Assembly: GCA_036897095.1 (NCBI GenBank)
Contig: JAYMSP010000828.1
Span: 1-40,601, forward strand
Reading direction: 5' to 3'
Length of the DNA stretch: 40,601 bases
Source of the DNA: Plantago elongata
Lineage: Eukaryota > Streptophyta > Magnoliopsida > Lamiales > Plantaginaceae
How positions within the stretch are numbered: position 1 is the first letter of the stretch; every line of letters starts with the position of its first letter. The position numbers were made by a program, and so were the translations under genes. A model generated the notes under the pieces. The model was not told the origin of the DNA. It did no database searches and saw nothing but the letters and a program-made list of their open reading frames with translations. Below are positions 23,591 through 35,250 of the stretch, in pieces.

Positions 23591-23859
23591 ATTTTACGGG
23601 ATTAGTTTTGATTGGAGTGGTAAACGTTCCAATGTAACTCAACTTTTGTATTGAAATAATCTAAGAATGGAAGCGTCACTTTGTAAAAGGTTTTTAGACT
23701 CTATTGAATTAGGTAGCATTTTGATTCCTAAACCCAAAAGCTAACTCTAGTTGTTGTCTCTTCTTCTTACAGCAGCAGCCAGCCAAATTGGTAATTTCAT
23801 TTTCATTGCCAATTTGTTGATTCTTTTGTTTTACCATTGTGCTCATTCTTCTCATCATC

Positions 23860-25016
23860 ATGTTTCTTCTGTTACACATTCGCAAGCCTCTCCTTCACTT
23901 CACTCGTAATCCATCCCTTCTCCTGCTTCATAAATCCTCTGTTAACTTGAACTATTTCTCTACCTCTAAACTCAATCACGAATCAATTGCAGCACCAATT
24001 TCATCATCTGTTGTTTCGGATTTCTTGTTGAAAAAACATCAAATTTCACCTGTTGTTGCTGCTTCGGTTTTAGCTCATGTAAACAACACTGAGAAATTAG
24101 ATTCAGTCATTACTTTTCTCACTGATAATATTGGTTTTTCCCAAACCCAACTCGAAGCACTCATCAAATCCTACCCCACTTTACTCGTACCAGACATAGA
24201 CAAGACATGAAAACCCAAATTTGATATTTTCAAAAACTTTGGTTTCTCTCATTCTGAAATCGCCCGGATATTTTCCAACGAACTCTGCATTCTTAAACGT
24301 AGCTTGTCTAATAGGATCGCACTTGGTTTAACCGTGTTGAATAGCTTGTTGGGCTCCCACGCTGATGTTGTCAAGCTTTTGATGAAATCTGGGTCTAATT
24401 GGTTGTTTACACATGATCTGGAGAAGACTTTGGTGCCCAAGGATCAGATAATTAGGTACTTGCAGGGCTTTTTAAGATTATTTTACAAAAACCCCAACTG
24501 ATGAAGCAGTATGTAGATAGGGCTGAACGACTTGGGGCTGATAGAAGTTCCGGGTTGTTTCTGCACGCCGTTAAGGTTGTTAGCTCAATGAGTGAGAAGA
24601 TCTGGGAGCACAAGGTGCAGGCTTTCCATGAATTGGGTTTTTCGAAAGATGATATACTGATGGTATTTAGGAAGCAACCAATTGTGTTTGTTGGATCGTT
24701 GGAGAAGGTGTCTACAATTAAAGAGGTCCTGCTTGCCGCTGGGAAGTACACGATGGAGTCTATCATCAGTAACCCGACAACACTCATGGTTAGTGTTGAG
24801 AAGAGATACAAGCCGAGGTTGCACGTTTTAGAGGTTCTGGAACATAAGAACCTGATTAAGGAATGGCCTAGTCTATCTACTATTTGCAGAATGATGTATG
24901 ATGAGTTCTATATGAGATATGATGCCCTTCACGAGAAGGAAATTAGTCTAAGTGTTGCCAAAGGCCGCTATATGATGAAACCAGCCACATTCTTGAACCA
25001 TGATGAAACTAATTAA
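23860..25016 (+). pseudogene. mTERF family organellar factor, broken by a stop and a frameshift
   Basis: Intronless, as usual for this plant subgroup. The ATG at 23860 starts a Leu/Arg/Ser-rich presequence (MFLLLHIRKPLLHFTRNPS) fit for mitochondrial import. mTERF repeats follow: SDFLLKKHQISP, VITFLTDNIGFSQTQLEALI, FDIFKNFGFSHSEIARIFS, VQAFHELGFSKDDILMVFRK and MESIISNPTTLMVSVEKRY. The C-terminal KRYKPRLHVLEVLEHKNLI is characteristic. Two lesions break it: TGA at 24208-24210 (codon 117, between DKT and KPKFD), and a frame change at the T run 24469-24473, where one missing T would account for the shift. Everything else is open, so the full product would be about 385 aa. Family members bind organellar nucleic acid and affect transcript processing or splicing. 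It is a recent pseudogene, a null allele, or a gene with sequence errors. Confidence 0.88.
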
Positions 25017-25114
25017 GGTGTTGTTGCAACATGAATTAGTATGGCATGTCATGTTGTATTGTCAACTATCAATATCTTTAAGTATTGAGAAGTTTTTATG
25101 AATTTTGTCAATTT

Positions 25115-25190
25115 GTTTCTTGATAAATTTTAGGGCCCTCGCTCGGATAAACGTTTCTTGATAAATTTTAGGGCCCTCACTCGGATCAAG
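25115..25190. repeat. 38-bp tandem duplication
   Basis: Two adjacent 38-base copies (25115-25152 and 25153-25190), differing at three positions, contain AAATTTTAGGGCCCTC. They lie just downstream of the mTERF gene, perhaps within its 3' UTR. Confidence 0.9.
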
Positions 25191-25922
25191 TTACCTATGT
25201 GTTATTGGGAAAGAGTGGATTCGTACAAAAATGGAATACAGGAGGTGAAATCTGACATTTTGGTGTCTGAATCATGTGAATTGCTACTTTCCATCTCATA
25301 TACACATTTTAACTAGTCTGTTCTGCTGATTCTTAACTTCAAATTCTATCTCAATCAGTCCCTAAAAATTCATCCGGTATTTGCAAAGTTGTAAGTCTTG
25401 CTCGTGATTTTCAGATGTAGTATTTGTCATTATCATATTCATCTGTTCCAAGCTGGTTATGTCAGTGTGTAGTTTTTTTCTTTCTTTACCGTCTTATTTG
25501 CTAATCTGCAGAATGATGCAAGAAATAAACTCCCTAGTTTATGTGTCTTTCTTATTCCCAATCCTGTTTCGACAGTTAGAGAGCCAACATTGAGAAGATG
25601 TGGTACGTGAGGAACGAATGATTGTGTACGTGTTTTCAGTTATAAAATATCTAAATGGACAATGCCATGAGAATAATAAACATTTGTTCTTATAGATGGA
25701 CAATAACAGAGGATTGTTTTACTTGAATAGTGTGATAAAATTAGAAGTGTAGTTGTTTAAGAAAGATGACACATTATCTGATTTTATTAGGATATAAATA
25801 AGTATTGATCTTGGTTCATTGATATAATATCATTGAAAATCCTCTTACATTCATAGATCCCGTGTGCGTGTTGAACGGGGTTCTTAGGTGGAGATGCTGA
25901 AATTTGCCTAGTCCTTGAAGAG
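25191..25922. other. Spacer, no gene seen
   Basis: Moderately AT-rich sequence between the 38-bp duplication and the Harbinger-like MITE. No open frame with recognisable motifs and no repeat ends were found. Confidence 0.4.
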
Positions 25923-25925
25923 TAA

Positions 25926-26483
25926 GGACGTTGTGCTTTTTTCTTTTTTGCCGTGAACCACGTCGTGAATGACACGTCACTTTTTTAAAAAAAATTTATT
26001 TTTATTTATTTATATATTATAAGAGTATTTAGATGTTGAAATGAATACAATTGTATTTTTTTAAGTCGTTTTATAATTTATTAAGGTTTAAAATTTAAAA
26101 AGAAATATTTTTTTTATTTTTCTAAAAATATATTTAATATATTATAATAGTGTTTAGAAGTCAAAATTAATAAAATTGTATTTTTAGAGGTTATTTTACA
26201 ATTTTAAGTTTAATTGAAAGAGAAAATGAGTTCGAGATGTAATTATTCAAAAATAATCGAGAGCAGTCTATTCGTAGATCTCGAAGAGACGAATTTATTT
26301 GTAATTTTTATATATTTTTTGAGTTATTCGCGTTTGAAATCGAACAAACGAAAAAAAATTAAAAAGAAAAGAATAGCCTAGTGTGCACCAATTGCTGGCA
26401 CGCCGGTACATGTGCGACGCGTCGTCAGCACCGCGTTGGGCTCCTCACGATGCCGTGCACGGCGTGTGCCATTGGGCACGGTC
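25926..26483. mobile_element. Short non-autonomous Harbinger-like element (MITE)
   Basis: It is flanked by TAA on both sides (25923-25925 and 26484-26486), fitting a 3-bp Harbinger target duplication. The right end GCCATTGGGCACGGTC parallels the right end of element 1 (ATTGGAGGTGGCC). The left part CCACGTCGTGAATGACACGTCA matches 1690-1705 of element 1. The subterminal module occurs twice here (26013-26060 and 26136-26182). The right half, from TTTTAAGTTTAATTGAAAGA to GTAGATCTCGAAGA, matches the region upstream of the ORF1 TATA box at 3140-3260. It therefore looks like a deletion product of an element related to element 1, with no coding sequence left. Confidence 0.65.
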
Positions 26484-26622
26484 TAATGCTTCAGTTTTCA
26501 TGTAGTAGTATCTAGTATGGTTCAGCTTTGAAGTTTATTCGATGTCTTGTCCATTTAGATCTGTTACAGGATTACATACCTTTTTGTGAGTGTGTTATGT
26601 GGATTTAGGGACTTCAGCTGTA

Positions 26623-26678
26623 AGCAACCATGTTGTAGTGTTTCATGGTGAGCAACCATGTTGTAGTGTTTCATGGTG
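26623..26678. repeat. Perfect 28-bp tandem duplication
   Basis: Two identical adjacent 28-base copies (26623-26650, 26651-26678) containing AGCAACCATGTTGTAGTG. Identity implies a recent event. Confidence 0.95.
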
Positions 26679-26789
26679 ATTTTCGTATTGCACGGTGCAC
26701 ATATAGATCAATCAGTACAAATGATATACAACACATCAATATTGTGAAACAATGTAGCATGCTGAACATAGATTAAAAAAATAGTGGCG

Positions 26790-27043
26790 TACCTCCTACC
26801 CCGTCTTATCAAACTTCATTGGGATTGATATAGGTAGGAGGCGTAGTTTTATACGAAAAGTTAAGATAATAACAAAAAATGAAGATGGTGGAGAAAATGA
26901 TAATTTTAGTGGTAAAATGTGTAACTTTTATTTAAAGTTAAAATTATTTATTATTTATTAGTGGTGGGATAAATTCTAATGTAAAATTTAGTAAGACGGT
27001 TAAAAGTAAAACATACATATAATTTATTGGGCGGAGGAAGTAT
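26790..27043. mobile_element. Stowaway-like MITE, 254 bp
   Basis: The left end TACCTCCTACCCCGTCTTAT and right end (minus strand) TACTTCCTCCGCCCAATAAA are imperfect inverted repeats resembling the Stowaway/Tc1-mariner terminus CTCCCTCCGT. A TA dinucleotide stands at each edge. The interior is AT-rich and non-coding. Confidence 0.5.
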
Positions 27044-27289
27044 ATTTATGTTGTATGTTTGCTAGTCGATTTTAAAGGTCTCCTTCGCATTTAAAACACA
27101 TCAATTTGTTCTCTGTCTCTATCGAAATGTGGAAAATTTATTTCAAACCAGCAAAAAGTTGGCATACATGGACTATTTTGTATCATTTCTGTGTCTCAGA
27201 ATTTTCTCCCAGAACAAGTTCCAAAAGTAGTGTAATTCTGAGTGGATGACACTAGGACTTCTCAAATTGTTAAAAGACGGAGTTAATTG

Positions 27290-27712
27290 GTGCATTCCTA
27301 CTGGTAGATTCGTAAAAAATCATAATCATATCCAACTAATAACTATTAATTTTTTCTAAACAATTATTAACTGTTACAGTTCAACAATCAACCGATTACA
27401 ACCGTAACAAATCTAACTTCAAGTTACGGTTAAAAACCGTTTTATATTTTTGTTGAAACGCATATCTTTTTATTTATGTAAAAAAGTAATTTTTTCGAAA
27501 ATTTTTCTTTTCGAAAAAAATAATTTTTTGTGAAAATTAATTTTTACAATTTTTCACCTTAATAATCTAAACTTGAAGTTATTTTCGGTTATATGATCTA
27601 ATCATAACTGGTAAGAAAATTTTTCAGTTACGATTATTATTAACTAGTTATGGTTATAATCTAAATCAGTAGTTATGGTTGTGATTACTAACCAACCGTT
27701 CCCAAGCTTAGG
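27290..27712. mobile_element. Probable MITE with long imperfect inverted ends
   Basis: The left arm (ATCATAATCATATCCAACTA, then TTATTAACTGTTACAG) and the right arm read on the minus strand (ATCACAACCATAACTACTGA, then TTAATAATAATCGTAACTG) are alignable inverted repeats over ~80 bases. The interior is T/A-rich. Superfamily not determined. Confidence 0.4.
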
Positions 27713-28033
27713 AGCATTTTAAACCCACGGAGCCTCTCAAGGTCAAGACTCTGGGGACGTGACTCGACTCAAATTGCAAGTAATCACCAAATAATCACAA
27801 TTATCCCTATCATTAAAAGGAAGTCCTTGGAAAGACATCATAAGAGGTTCTTTCATGCCTATGAGTAAGTTGTACTAATAAACCATAACTTGAAAAGAAG
27901 CCTTATGCTAATGAAGTCTTAGATCACCCTAAAATCTTATCTAGGAAAAGGGCTTCCTTAGCTTCTCAGGTCGAAGATGACCGAATGACATTCGCAACCT
28001 TCACCCCCACAGGGATCTAACATGAGAGAGATT

Positions 28034-28398
28034 GTCCAATTACATTTCCTATAAATACCTTCATCAACATTATTTATGATGAGGTATGATTTTAACACAT
28101 AATAATTTATATCACTCTCCTCCTATACACTTCTTTCGACAACTTTATTAATTCATAGTCGGACTTCAATACTAATTTAAATTTCTGAGGTACGCATTTA
28201 ACATACAATAATTTATATCACTCTCTTCCTATACACCTCTTCCGACTACTCCGTTAATTCATAATCGGACTTCAATACTCATTTAGATTTCTGAGGTACG
28301 CATTTAACATACGATAATTTATATCACTCTCTTCCTATACACCTCTTTCGACAACTTCGTTAATTCATAGTCGGACTTCGATATTCATTCAGATTTCT
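28034..28398 (+). repeat. Exact 3 x 106-bp tandem array behind a CAAT/TATA promoter, LTR-like
   Basis: Units at 28081-28186, 28187-28292 and 28293-28398 are each exactly 106 bases and start GAGGTAYG (the third ends at CTG). They share TAATTTATATCACTCTC and CGGACTTC with ~10% divergence. CCAAT (28036-28040) and TATAAATA (28050-28057) stand immediately upstream. That order resembles the promoter and R/U5 part of an LTR, but no primer-binding site follows. The array ends 410 bases before the GH5 start codon. The region 27713-28033 holds no gene. Confidence 0.7.
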
Positions 28399-28808
28399 GG
28401 CCGTTACTGTATACCTCCAAGCCAGCCGCCCCATTACGATTCAAACTTGCAATCAGAGAGATAGGAAACAGAGAAACAAAAATTAAAAATCCTGGTTCAC
28501 ATTAGTGGCCATAATGGAAGCAATAATTAAAGAAGATGAAAAGGAGACAAGAACAAGAAATGCACTTTTGAGCATACTATAGTGTCGGTCCCAGTGCATG
28601 AGCGGTGGTTGGATTTTCAAAATCACCCGTGATTTTAATTTCATCTGTCCTCTACACTTTACTACATTTATTCCTTCTTCTTTCCGTGTAAACAACAATC
28701 TTCATTTTCAAGCAAGATCCTTTCTCTTTTAGCTAACTAGTGTAGTAGTATTAACAAACATCTGAGAGTAACAGTTACATATGTGATACTAATACAGCAA
28801 CATTCAAA

Positions 28809-31639
28809 ATGAAGATGCAAATAGCAGCTTTCTTTTGCTACTTTACTTGGATCTTCTTGTTCTGCCAATGTGTTGTTGTTGGCCAAGAACTGCCTTATAA
28901 AGCTGTGAATTTAGGTGGATGGTTAGTCATTGAAGGATGGATGACTCCATCACTCTTTCAATCCATTCCCAATCAAGATCTGCTTGTCAGTCTCTACTTT
29001 CACTTTCACTTGTCACGTTTTTACTTTTCCTTCACTTTTTAGGATTCGTTTTGTTTCTGGTAATGCTAATTAGAACTGCATTAAGTTGTGTGCTTTACCT
29101 AGTTAAGCTGGTTCAAATGGTAAAGGGGTTTGAATTTTGATCTCAAGTTCGAGTTTTGTGAATGGAAGAATCAATGTGATATAATGGAAAGACCTGTTTG
29201 TGTAATTGTGTTCTTGATGGTAGATACTAACGAAAAAGAAGCATCGTAGAATTGTGTGTTTGCATGTGTTGATGATTGGTTACTTTCTTGTAAGACTGGT
29301 AGTGATCTAGCTGGTAGATTTATGAAGAATTGATGATGTTGATGCCTTGATCAGTAGCAAGAGTTGGTTACATAGTATTATATCAACAGGTTCTTTAATA
29401 TCTCGGTTTCGTCGTTTTGGATTTCAATGATAGGATGGGACTCAAGTGCATTTCAAGTCTGTAAAGCTCAACAAGTATGTATGTGCAGTAAATGGTGGTG
29501 GATCGTCTTTGGTAGCCAACCGCGCGACTGCCAAGAACTGGGAGACCTTCAGGGTTAGTTTTCTGCACTGCATTACCTTGTCAGTTTGCCGTTGGGAAAG
29601 TTTCTTTATCCAAGTGTTAGAATTTGTGACATTTTCGCGTTAATCAGCTCTGGAGAATTGATGAGTCCACCTTCAATTTTAGAGTTCACAACAAAAACTT
29701 TGTTGGACTTAGCGCTCGAGGTGAATGGATTAGGCTTTTTGCCCATGCAGCTGAACCAGGAGTAACTGAAACCTTCAGAATTATTCGAAGTCGCAGTAAT
29801 CCTTTCCGCGTGCGCATCCAGGCATCAAATGATCTTTATCTGCAGGTATAACTACCTCTGTTTGGACAATGTCCGCAGCATTAATTAGACGAGAAAACCA
29901 CAATGTCTTTACTTCATGCAAAACCAAACCACTCCTGTTTATAAATTTCTGTAATCATATATATATAACATCCATCCGTGATAAATATATCTGGTTACTG
30001 TCAAAATGGCCTAATATCAGGGGATGTTAAGGCAAACCTGCCTCTTTCTCGTTTCTTATATGGGTACAAATTTGCTATGTCAAAGGCAGAAACACAGAAC
30101 TCTGTGACGGCGGACTACTCGGGAAGTATAGATGATTGGGGAGATGAAGATCCTTCCGTATTTGAAATGCATATTGTCAAGACGATACAAGGGGAGTATC
30201 AGTTAACTAATGGTCTTGGTCCAGATGAAGCTCCTACTATAATGAGGGTAAAGCGTCAATTGTTGTTCTTTTAGTAAATTCTTTCTCGAACCACACATAC
30301 AAGCTTAATAAAGTATCACTATGTGAACTATCAACATAACAATGTAGTGTCACCAAATAAAGAAAAAGCATAAGTGCATAACAATGTTGTTTGTTATCGG
30401 TGACAACCAAGCACTATGAGTTGCTAAAGTTCTGTAAGAATCACAGAAACATTGGAGCACTTACATTGTGGAAGACGATTTCAGATTTATGTCTGAGAAT
30501 GGTCTGAATGCTGTCAGAATTCCTGTCGGTTGGTGGATCAAAGACGATCCTAGTCCACCTAGGCCATTCGTTGGTGGTTCCTTGAAAGCTCTGGATAATG
30601 CTTTTACCTGGGCATTGTAAGTATTCTACGAACTTTGTAATTATACTGATCTCGTTGGTTGTACAAAGATCACTGTTTTTGTTTTATGTAGAACTAGGTT
30701 CATGAAATTCAACGGTAATTATGAATGCTTTTACCATTCTCTTGCAGTACTTATAACATGAAGGTCATATTAGATCTTCATGCAGTTCCAGGGTCTCAAA
30801 ACGGTAACCATCACAGCGGAACCAGAGATGGATTCTTGGAATGGGGAGATTCTAAAATATCCGAAACTGTCTTGGTGATAGACTTTTTAGCTCAACGGTA
30901 TTTTGTAATTTAGCGTAATTGATGTATCTATCAAGTCACTGGATAACCCTGTTCTCTTTCAGACCGGCAATTTGTTTTAATACTGTTATTGTTTCAGGTA
31001 TGGTGTTCACCCAAGTCTGGGAGCAATAGAATTGATGAATGAGCCATCAGCTCCAGGCGTTTCTTTAGATACCTTAAAGAAGTTCTATAAAGCAGGTTAC
31101 GATGCAGTTAGAATGTACACACCTAGTGCTTACGTGATCCTATCAAATAGACTTGGAGAAGCGAAAAGTACAGAGCTTCTTGAGTTTGCAGGTGGCCTTG
31201 AGCACTCAGTAATTGACGTTCATTACTACAATCGCTACTCCGATTTCTTTAAGAGCATGAATCCAATGCAGAATACAGATTACATCTACAAAGAAAGGCC
31301 TAAGCAGTTGAAAGAAATAACTCGGCCCGGTGGTCCTTTAATCTTCGTAGGTAAGTCAAATACTACTATTTTTCGAACTTTCCAGAAACTATGTTTTGAA
31401 GAGTTGATCGCGGAATGAATGATTGTTTGTACTGCTCCCAATGTCCCATTGCAGGAGAATGGACAGCTGCGCTGTACGTTGAAAATTCACCAAAGAGAGA
31501 GTATAAGAGATTTGCAAAAGCACAGGTAGACGTTTATGGGAATGCAACGTTCGGGTGGGCGTATTGGTCGTACAAGTGCGAAAGCAAGTATTGGAGTATC
31601 AAGTGGATGATTGAAAATGGCTATATGACGCTCACGTAA
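28809..31639 (+). CDS. GH5 glucan 1,3-beta-glucosidase-like enzyme with nested fascin-like domain, eight exons
   Basis: Exons 28809-28985, 29434-29553, 29648-29845, 30086-30247, 30447-30616, 30748-30897, 30998-31350 and 31455-31639 join in phase to 504 aa. A signal peptide (MKMQIAAFFCYFTWIFLFCQ) precedes the opening GH5 strand KAVNLGGWLVIEGWMTPSLF. A beta-trefoil, fascin-like insert follows (about 60-200: DGTQVHFKSVKLNKYVCAVN, WETFRLWRID, ETFRIIRSRSNPFRV). The barrel then resumes: LNAVRIPVGWW, VILDLHAVPGSQNGNHHSG. The acid/base is Glu341 in ELMNEPSAP; the nucleophile is Glu445 in FVGEW, whose glycine codon spans the last intron. The exon 4 acceptor at 30086 was chosen because it keeps phase and restores AETQNSVTADY; an upstream AG at 30020 would not. 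The family is annotated as exo-1,3-beta-glucanase, secreted to the wall, but plant substrates are poorly tested. No lesions. Confidence 0.93.
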
Positions 31640-33419
31640 GTGATGATCTTTACACTTGGGTGAAATAAGATCACCAAGGTGAACATGGCATGGAGTAAGA
31701 AAAGAGCATGACGTATGCTTTGCTGGTTATAGTAAAGAATTGATTATTGTACAATATGATACTATATATATTGGTGTCTCTTCTTATATATGCGAAGGTA
31801 AATGCAAATATCACTTACATAGTTGTACAAGAGTTTATTGGCACTGCCAAATGGCAATGCATCAGATTATAAGCTATATATGCAAGTTTTATAATGTCAT
31901 TATGAAATTAAGAGACTCAAGTGACTGTTTCAATTCAAATTCTATGCCTGAGTCTCTCGTTTCATTTGAGTTGGAGTAACTTTCGTGTTCGTCATCCAAC
32001 TTTAATTGGGGTCGAGAGTGAGATCGGTTTTGATTGAGTATATACTGGAACTGGATACTCAAAATGGACTTGGCCAGTTTTATCAGGTAGGATACAAGCT
32101 CGAGGCCTATCAATTTCATATTTCCGGGCCAAAAGACAGGGATTTTCTGGCCCAGGCCTTGTTTTTCCTTTCATATGTACATAGGAGTAATTCAGTATGA
32201 ATATGGAAATTCATACTTTGTTGTCTAAACTTGAAAATTCATTCAATTAGGTTTAGCAACAATTATTCAGTTTTCTTGAGTAATTATTTAGTAGCAGAGA
32301 GAATCCGAAACATCTCTAATTTGTTAGGTAAATTTGATAAGAAATAGTAACATTTTCACTGGATATTTAGGGAGGCAACTCATAAAAGGTGATCGAGTAA
32401 CGACGATGAATCTATGACAGAGCGAGGACACAACATCCACTGCTCGCTAACTTTTAATTAGAGTAGTAACATCATATGGTGTAAACCTTTCAAAAGAGTA
32501 CAAAATTGCCAAGAATCTAAAATATTCATTCTTAGCTTAAATTAAGTGGTTGCTTTTCAATTTCATAATCTCGCCATCATCATCATGTTTCCATCAAATA
32601 CTTAATTTCCCTTATAATCTTCTGGAACAAGTCAGTCATTATGATTTTAAATTACCTGCATACGTACATTGACAGGCACTAACAAGAATTAGCTCTAAAT
32701 TATATATATAAAGGTCCGTATCATGGAAAAATTATTTTAATTAATGAACTTGATAGCCCATTTTCTATAACATGACATCATTTATTTAAAAATTTCAAAT
32801 ATCCAATATCTCCGCTGCTACGATATCAAACTTAATATCTTAGACTGGTACGACACTGTGCTTAATTAATATATATACATCCATGTAAAATGATTGTCCA
32901 TTTTGATACAGTTAATTACCTCTAGAATTTGATTTTGATTAGAGTTGAAGTCTAGCTTTGGTGTGAGAAAGACACGATCACAAGCACCTGAAGTATATTT
33001 TTGCCTCACATGCTTTGATTTTTCCACAAAAGATCTTTTATGTTCCTTAAATTTGGGTTTTTGTGTTAACATGTGGACAACTTGCCCGGTTAAATATCAA
33101 AGAACAGACTATCTTCCTAAAAAAATTTCATGTGTACAAGTTCAGCTCTCAAGCACCAAATTAAGTCCGATTTGCTACAAAATTTATAATTTTACTGTAA
33201 TTTACATGGAGAAATTATAATGCATTGAAATCTTTAAAATCGCATAAATACATACACATTTTAGGTGAAAAAAGAACAAAAGGTCAAACACTTCACCTTC
33301 AAAAATGAAGACTTTGAGGTACATATAGCACAAATAACCCCATCAATTCATGATTGTTTTGCTATTAAGCATTCACACAACTATCATAATTAGGCATATC
33401 ATTATAGAAAACCAAGTGA
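31640..33419. other. Intergenic AT-rich spacer
   Basis: GH5 3' flank followed by AT-rich sequence. Open frames here (up to 91 codons) have no recognisable motifs. No repeats with paired ends were seen. Confidence 0.4.
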
Positions 33420-33528
33420 CTGTTTGATATGCAATTCGAATTGACAAAAATAATTCAAATAGCTCGTTTTATGTCTAAAATGAATAATTTAAATTGACTT
33501 TTGTCAATTCAAATTGCATATCAATCAG
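33420..33528. mobile_element. 109-bp MITE with 30-bp terminal inverted repeats
   Basis: Left repeat 33420-33449 and right repeat 33499-33528 pair at 28 of 30 positions. The core is GATATGCAATT, then GAATTGACAAAA. The ends are CTG/CAG. No clear target-site duplication was found. The whole unit would fold into a long hairpin. Confidence 0.75.
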
Positions 33529-34840
33529 AACTCAAATGATTTTATGTATAGTATTCTCTTTATGATATTTGTTGGCAATAATATCTTTGTTGGCAATTTG
33601 ATGGTAGCTAGGTATATAATCCTATGTGTCGAAGGAAGTTAATTATGATATTATTTATTTATTCGTTTCCGATGATAAGATCAAGTTATTATTGGTCATG
33701 AGGTAATAATATAATATGACAAAGTGATGATGAATAAGTAAAGATCTACAGGTAGATTAGATTCCAGTATCCAATCATAATGCAGTTAGTCTCTATTTAT
33801 CAACATGTCATGGTAACAAACATACTGTGATGAAGATTCCTCCATTCTAGCCAGTAATGTCATGTTTATTTTGATTTTTAAGCAAGTGTACATCAAATAT
33901 AGTAATATTTTAAATAATTTATTATAACGATCTGACCCTATACGTACGGTGAATAACATATTATCTACATTGGACCACAATAACCATCGGTTTACATTTC
34001 AAATCACGCACTCACAAGGTTCCATACAAATTACACTGAACACTCAATTTTCATTTGGATTCATCATTTGAAAGCTAATTGAGACAAACTTATTAGGATT
34101 CTTACGAGGAAGAATGCGATGCATGCCGAATTCACTATTTATTGGGAATTGTCAAGTTTGCATGTCGGTTAGTTTGATGCATTGCTTGTACATAAACGTC
34201 GAGATGCACCTTCGAATTACTATTAAAACTATAAATTACGAATAGTTATTGATAATTAGTATCTCAATTTTTTCCGCTCTATAATGATGCTAAACTAATG
34301 TATAGGCAATGCGGGTATATAAAATTAGACATGATGCTCTATAATCTAACATCCAATAGGATGTCCAATTAGTGAAGACATGATAATGAAAAAACAGGCG
34401 GTGGTGATTCCATTTCCCAGTAATAAGAAGTTAACCAACCAATTAAGTGAGGAGTATCTTGGACTTGGAGTAGTACTGATTTTTAAGTGTAGAATAAAAT
34501 AAAGTGGCAGTAGTTGCAGTACAAGTTGCGGTGACAGAAGCAAGAAAGCAGCAACACAATACAAACACTTGTTGGGATGGGCCTCACAATAATAATGCAC
34601 TTCCTTCCATTCCATTCCTCAAAATTGTGAAAGGGAAACCAAATTAAATTATTATATAATCACTCCGTTTTGAGTTTATTTTTTATTTTATTTTATAATA
34701 TTTAAATTTAAATTATTCATTAATTAATTATAATCTCTTCTACTATATTTATAATCTTTTATTCATTATTTTTCATAGTTTATTTAAAATTTTCATAATT
34801 TATTCTCATCTCTTTTAAATTATTGATTATATGACAACGA
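33529..34840. other. Intergenic spacer with a Stowaway-like end
   Basis: No gene. CACTCCGTTTTGAGTTTATT near 34661 resembles a Stowaway terminus; the partner end is not recognised. Otherwise AT-rich. Confidence 0.35.
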
Positions 34841-34910
34841 AGCGTAGTTTGTTGGTAAGACGCTTCAATTCCAACCAATTCAAGTTACAATTTAGCCGTT
34901 TTAAAAAAAT
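34841..34910 (+). repeat. Decayed tRNA-related SINE-like copy
   Basis: AGCGTAGTTTGTTGGTAAGA and CGCTTCAATTCC parallel the A-box half of the copy at 11061. The B box has decayed (CAAGTTACAATTTA), but the shared ending TAGCCGTTTT plus an A-rich tail is kept. Confidence 0.35.
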
Positions 34911-35195
34911 ATTATTGATTATTTTAAAAATATATGTCCAGTACTAATGATGAAACCGGAACCAAGTAAATTTGTGTCCTCTTTAATTAAAAATCACTTC
35001 ATTTCATTCCACTTCAGTTAATTTCAATTCGATTTAATTATAATTTATACTTTAATTTAATTTAATTTAATTAAATTCAGTAAACTGAATATCACATCCT
35101 AAGTATGAACTTAATTAATAAAGAAACCAACGGCCTAGATTGTCTCCTTCCTTTCTGGCTCTCAATTTATCCTCCTCCTCTCCCCAACAATCACA

Positions 35196-35250
35196 CTTCC
35201 CACTCCTCCTCTCCTCTCCTCTCCTCTCTCTCTATCTCTCACATGAGTTC
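35196..35250 (+). promoter_or_regulatory. CT-rich tract in the FLZ leader/promoter
   Basis: A run of TCCTC/TCTC repeats about 150 bases before the FLZ start codon. Such pyrimidine patches are common around plant transcription starts. The flanking 34911-35394 holds no other gene. Confidence 0.5.

Noticed and set aside
28081..28398. A CRISPR-like array
   Set aside because: The repeats are directly adjacent 106-bp units without spacers, in plant nuclear DNA.
14145..31639. A biosynthetic or wall-degradation gene cluster formed by the xylosidase and GH5 genes
   Set aside because: Sec14-like and mTERF genes and transposon-rich DNA lie between; no shared promoter or pathway is visible.
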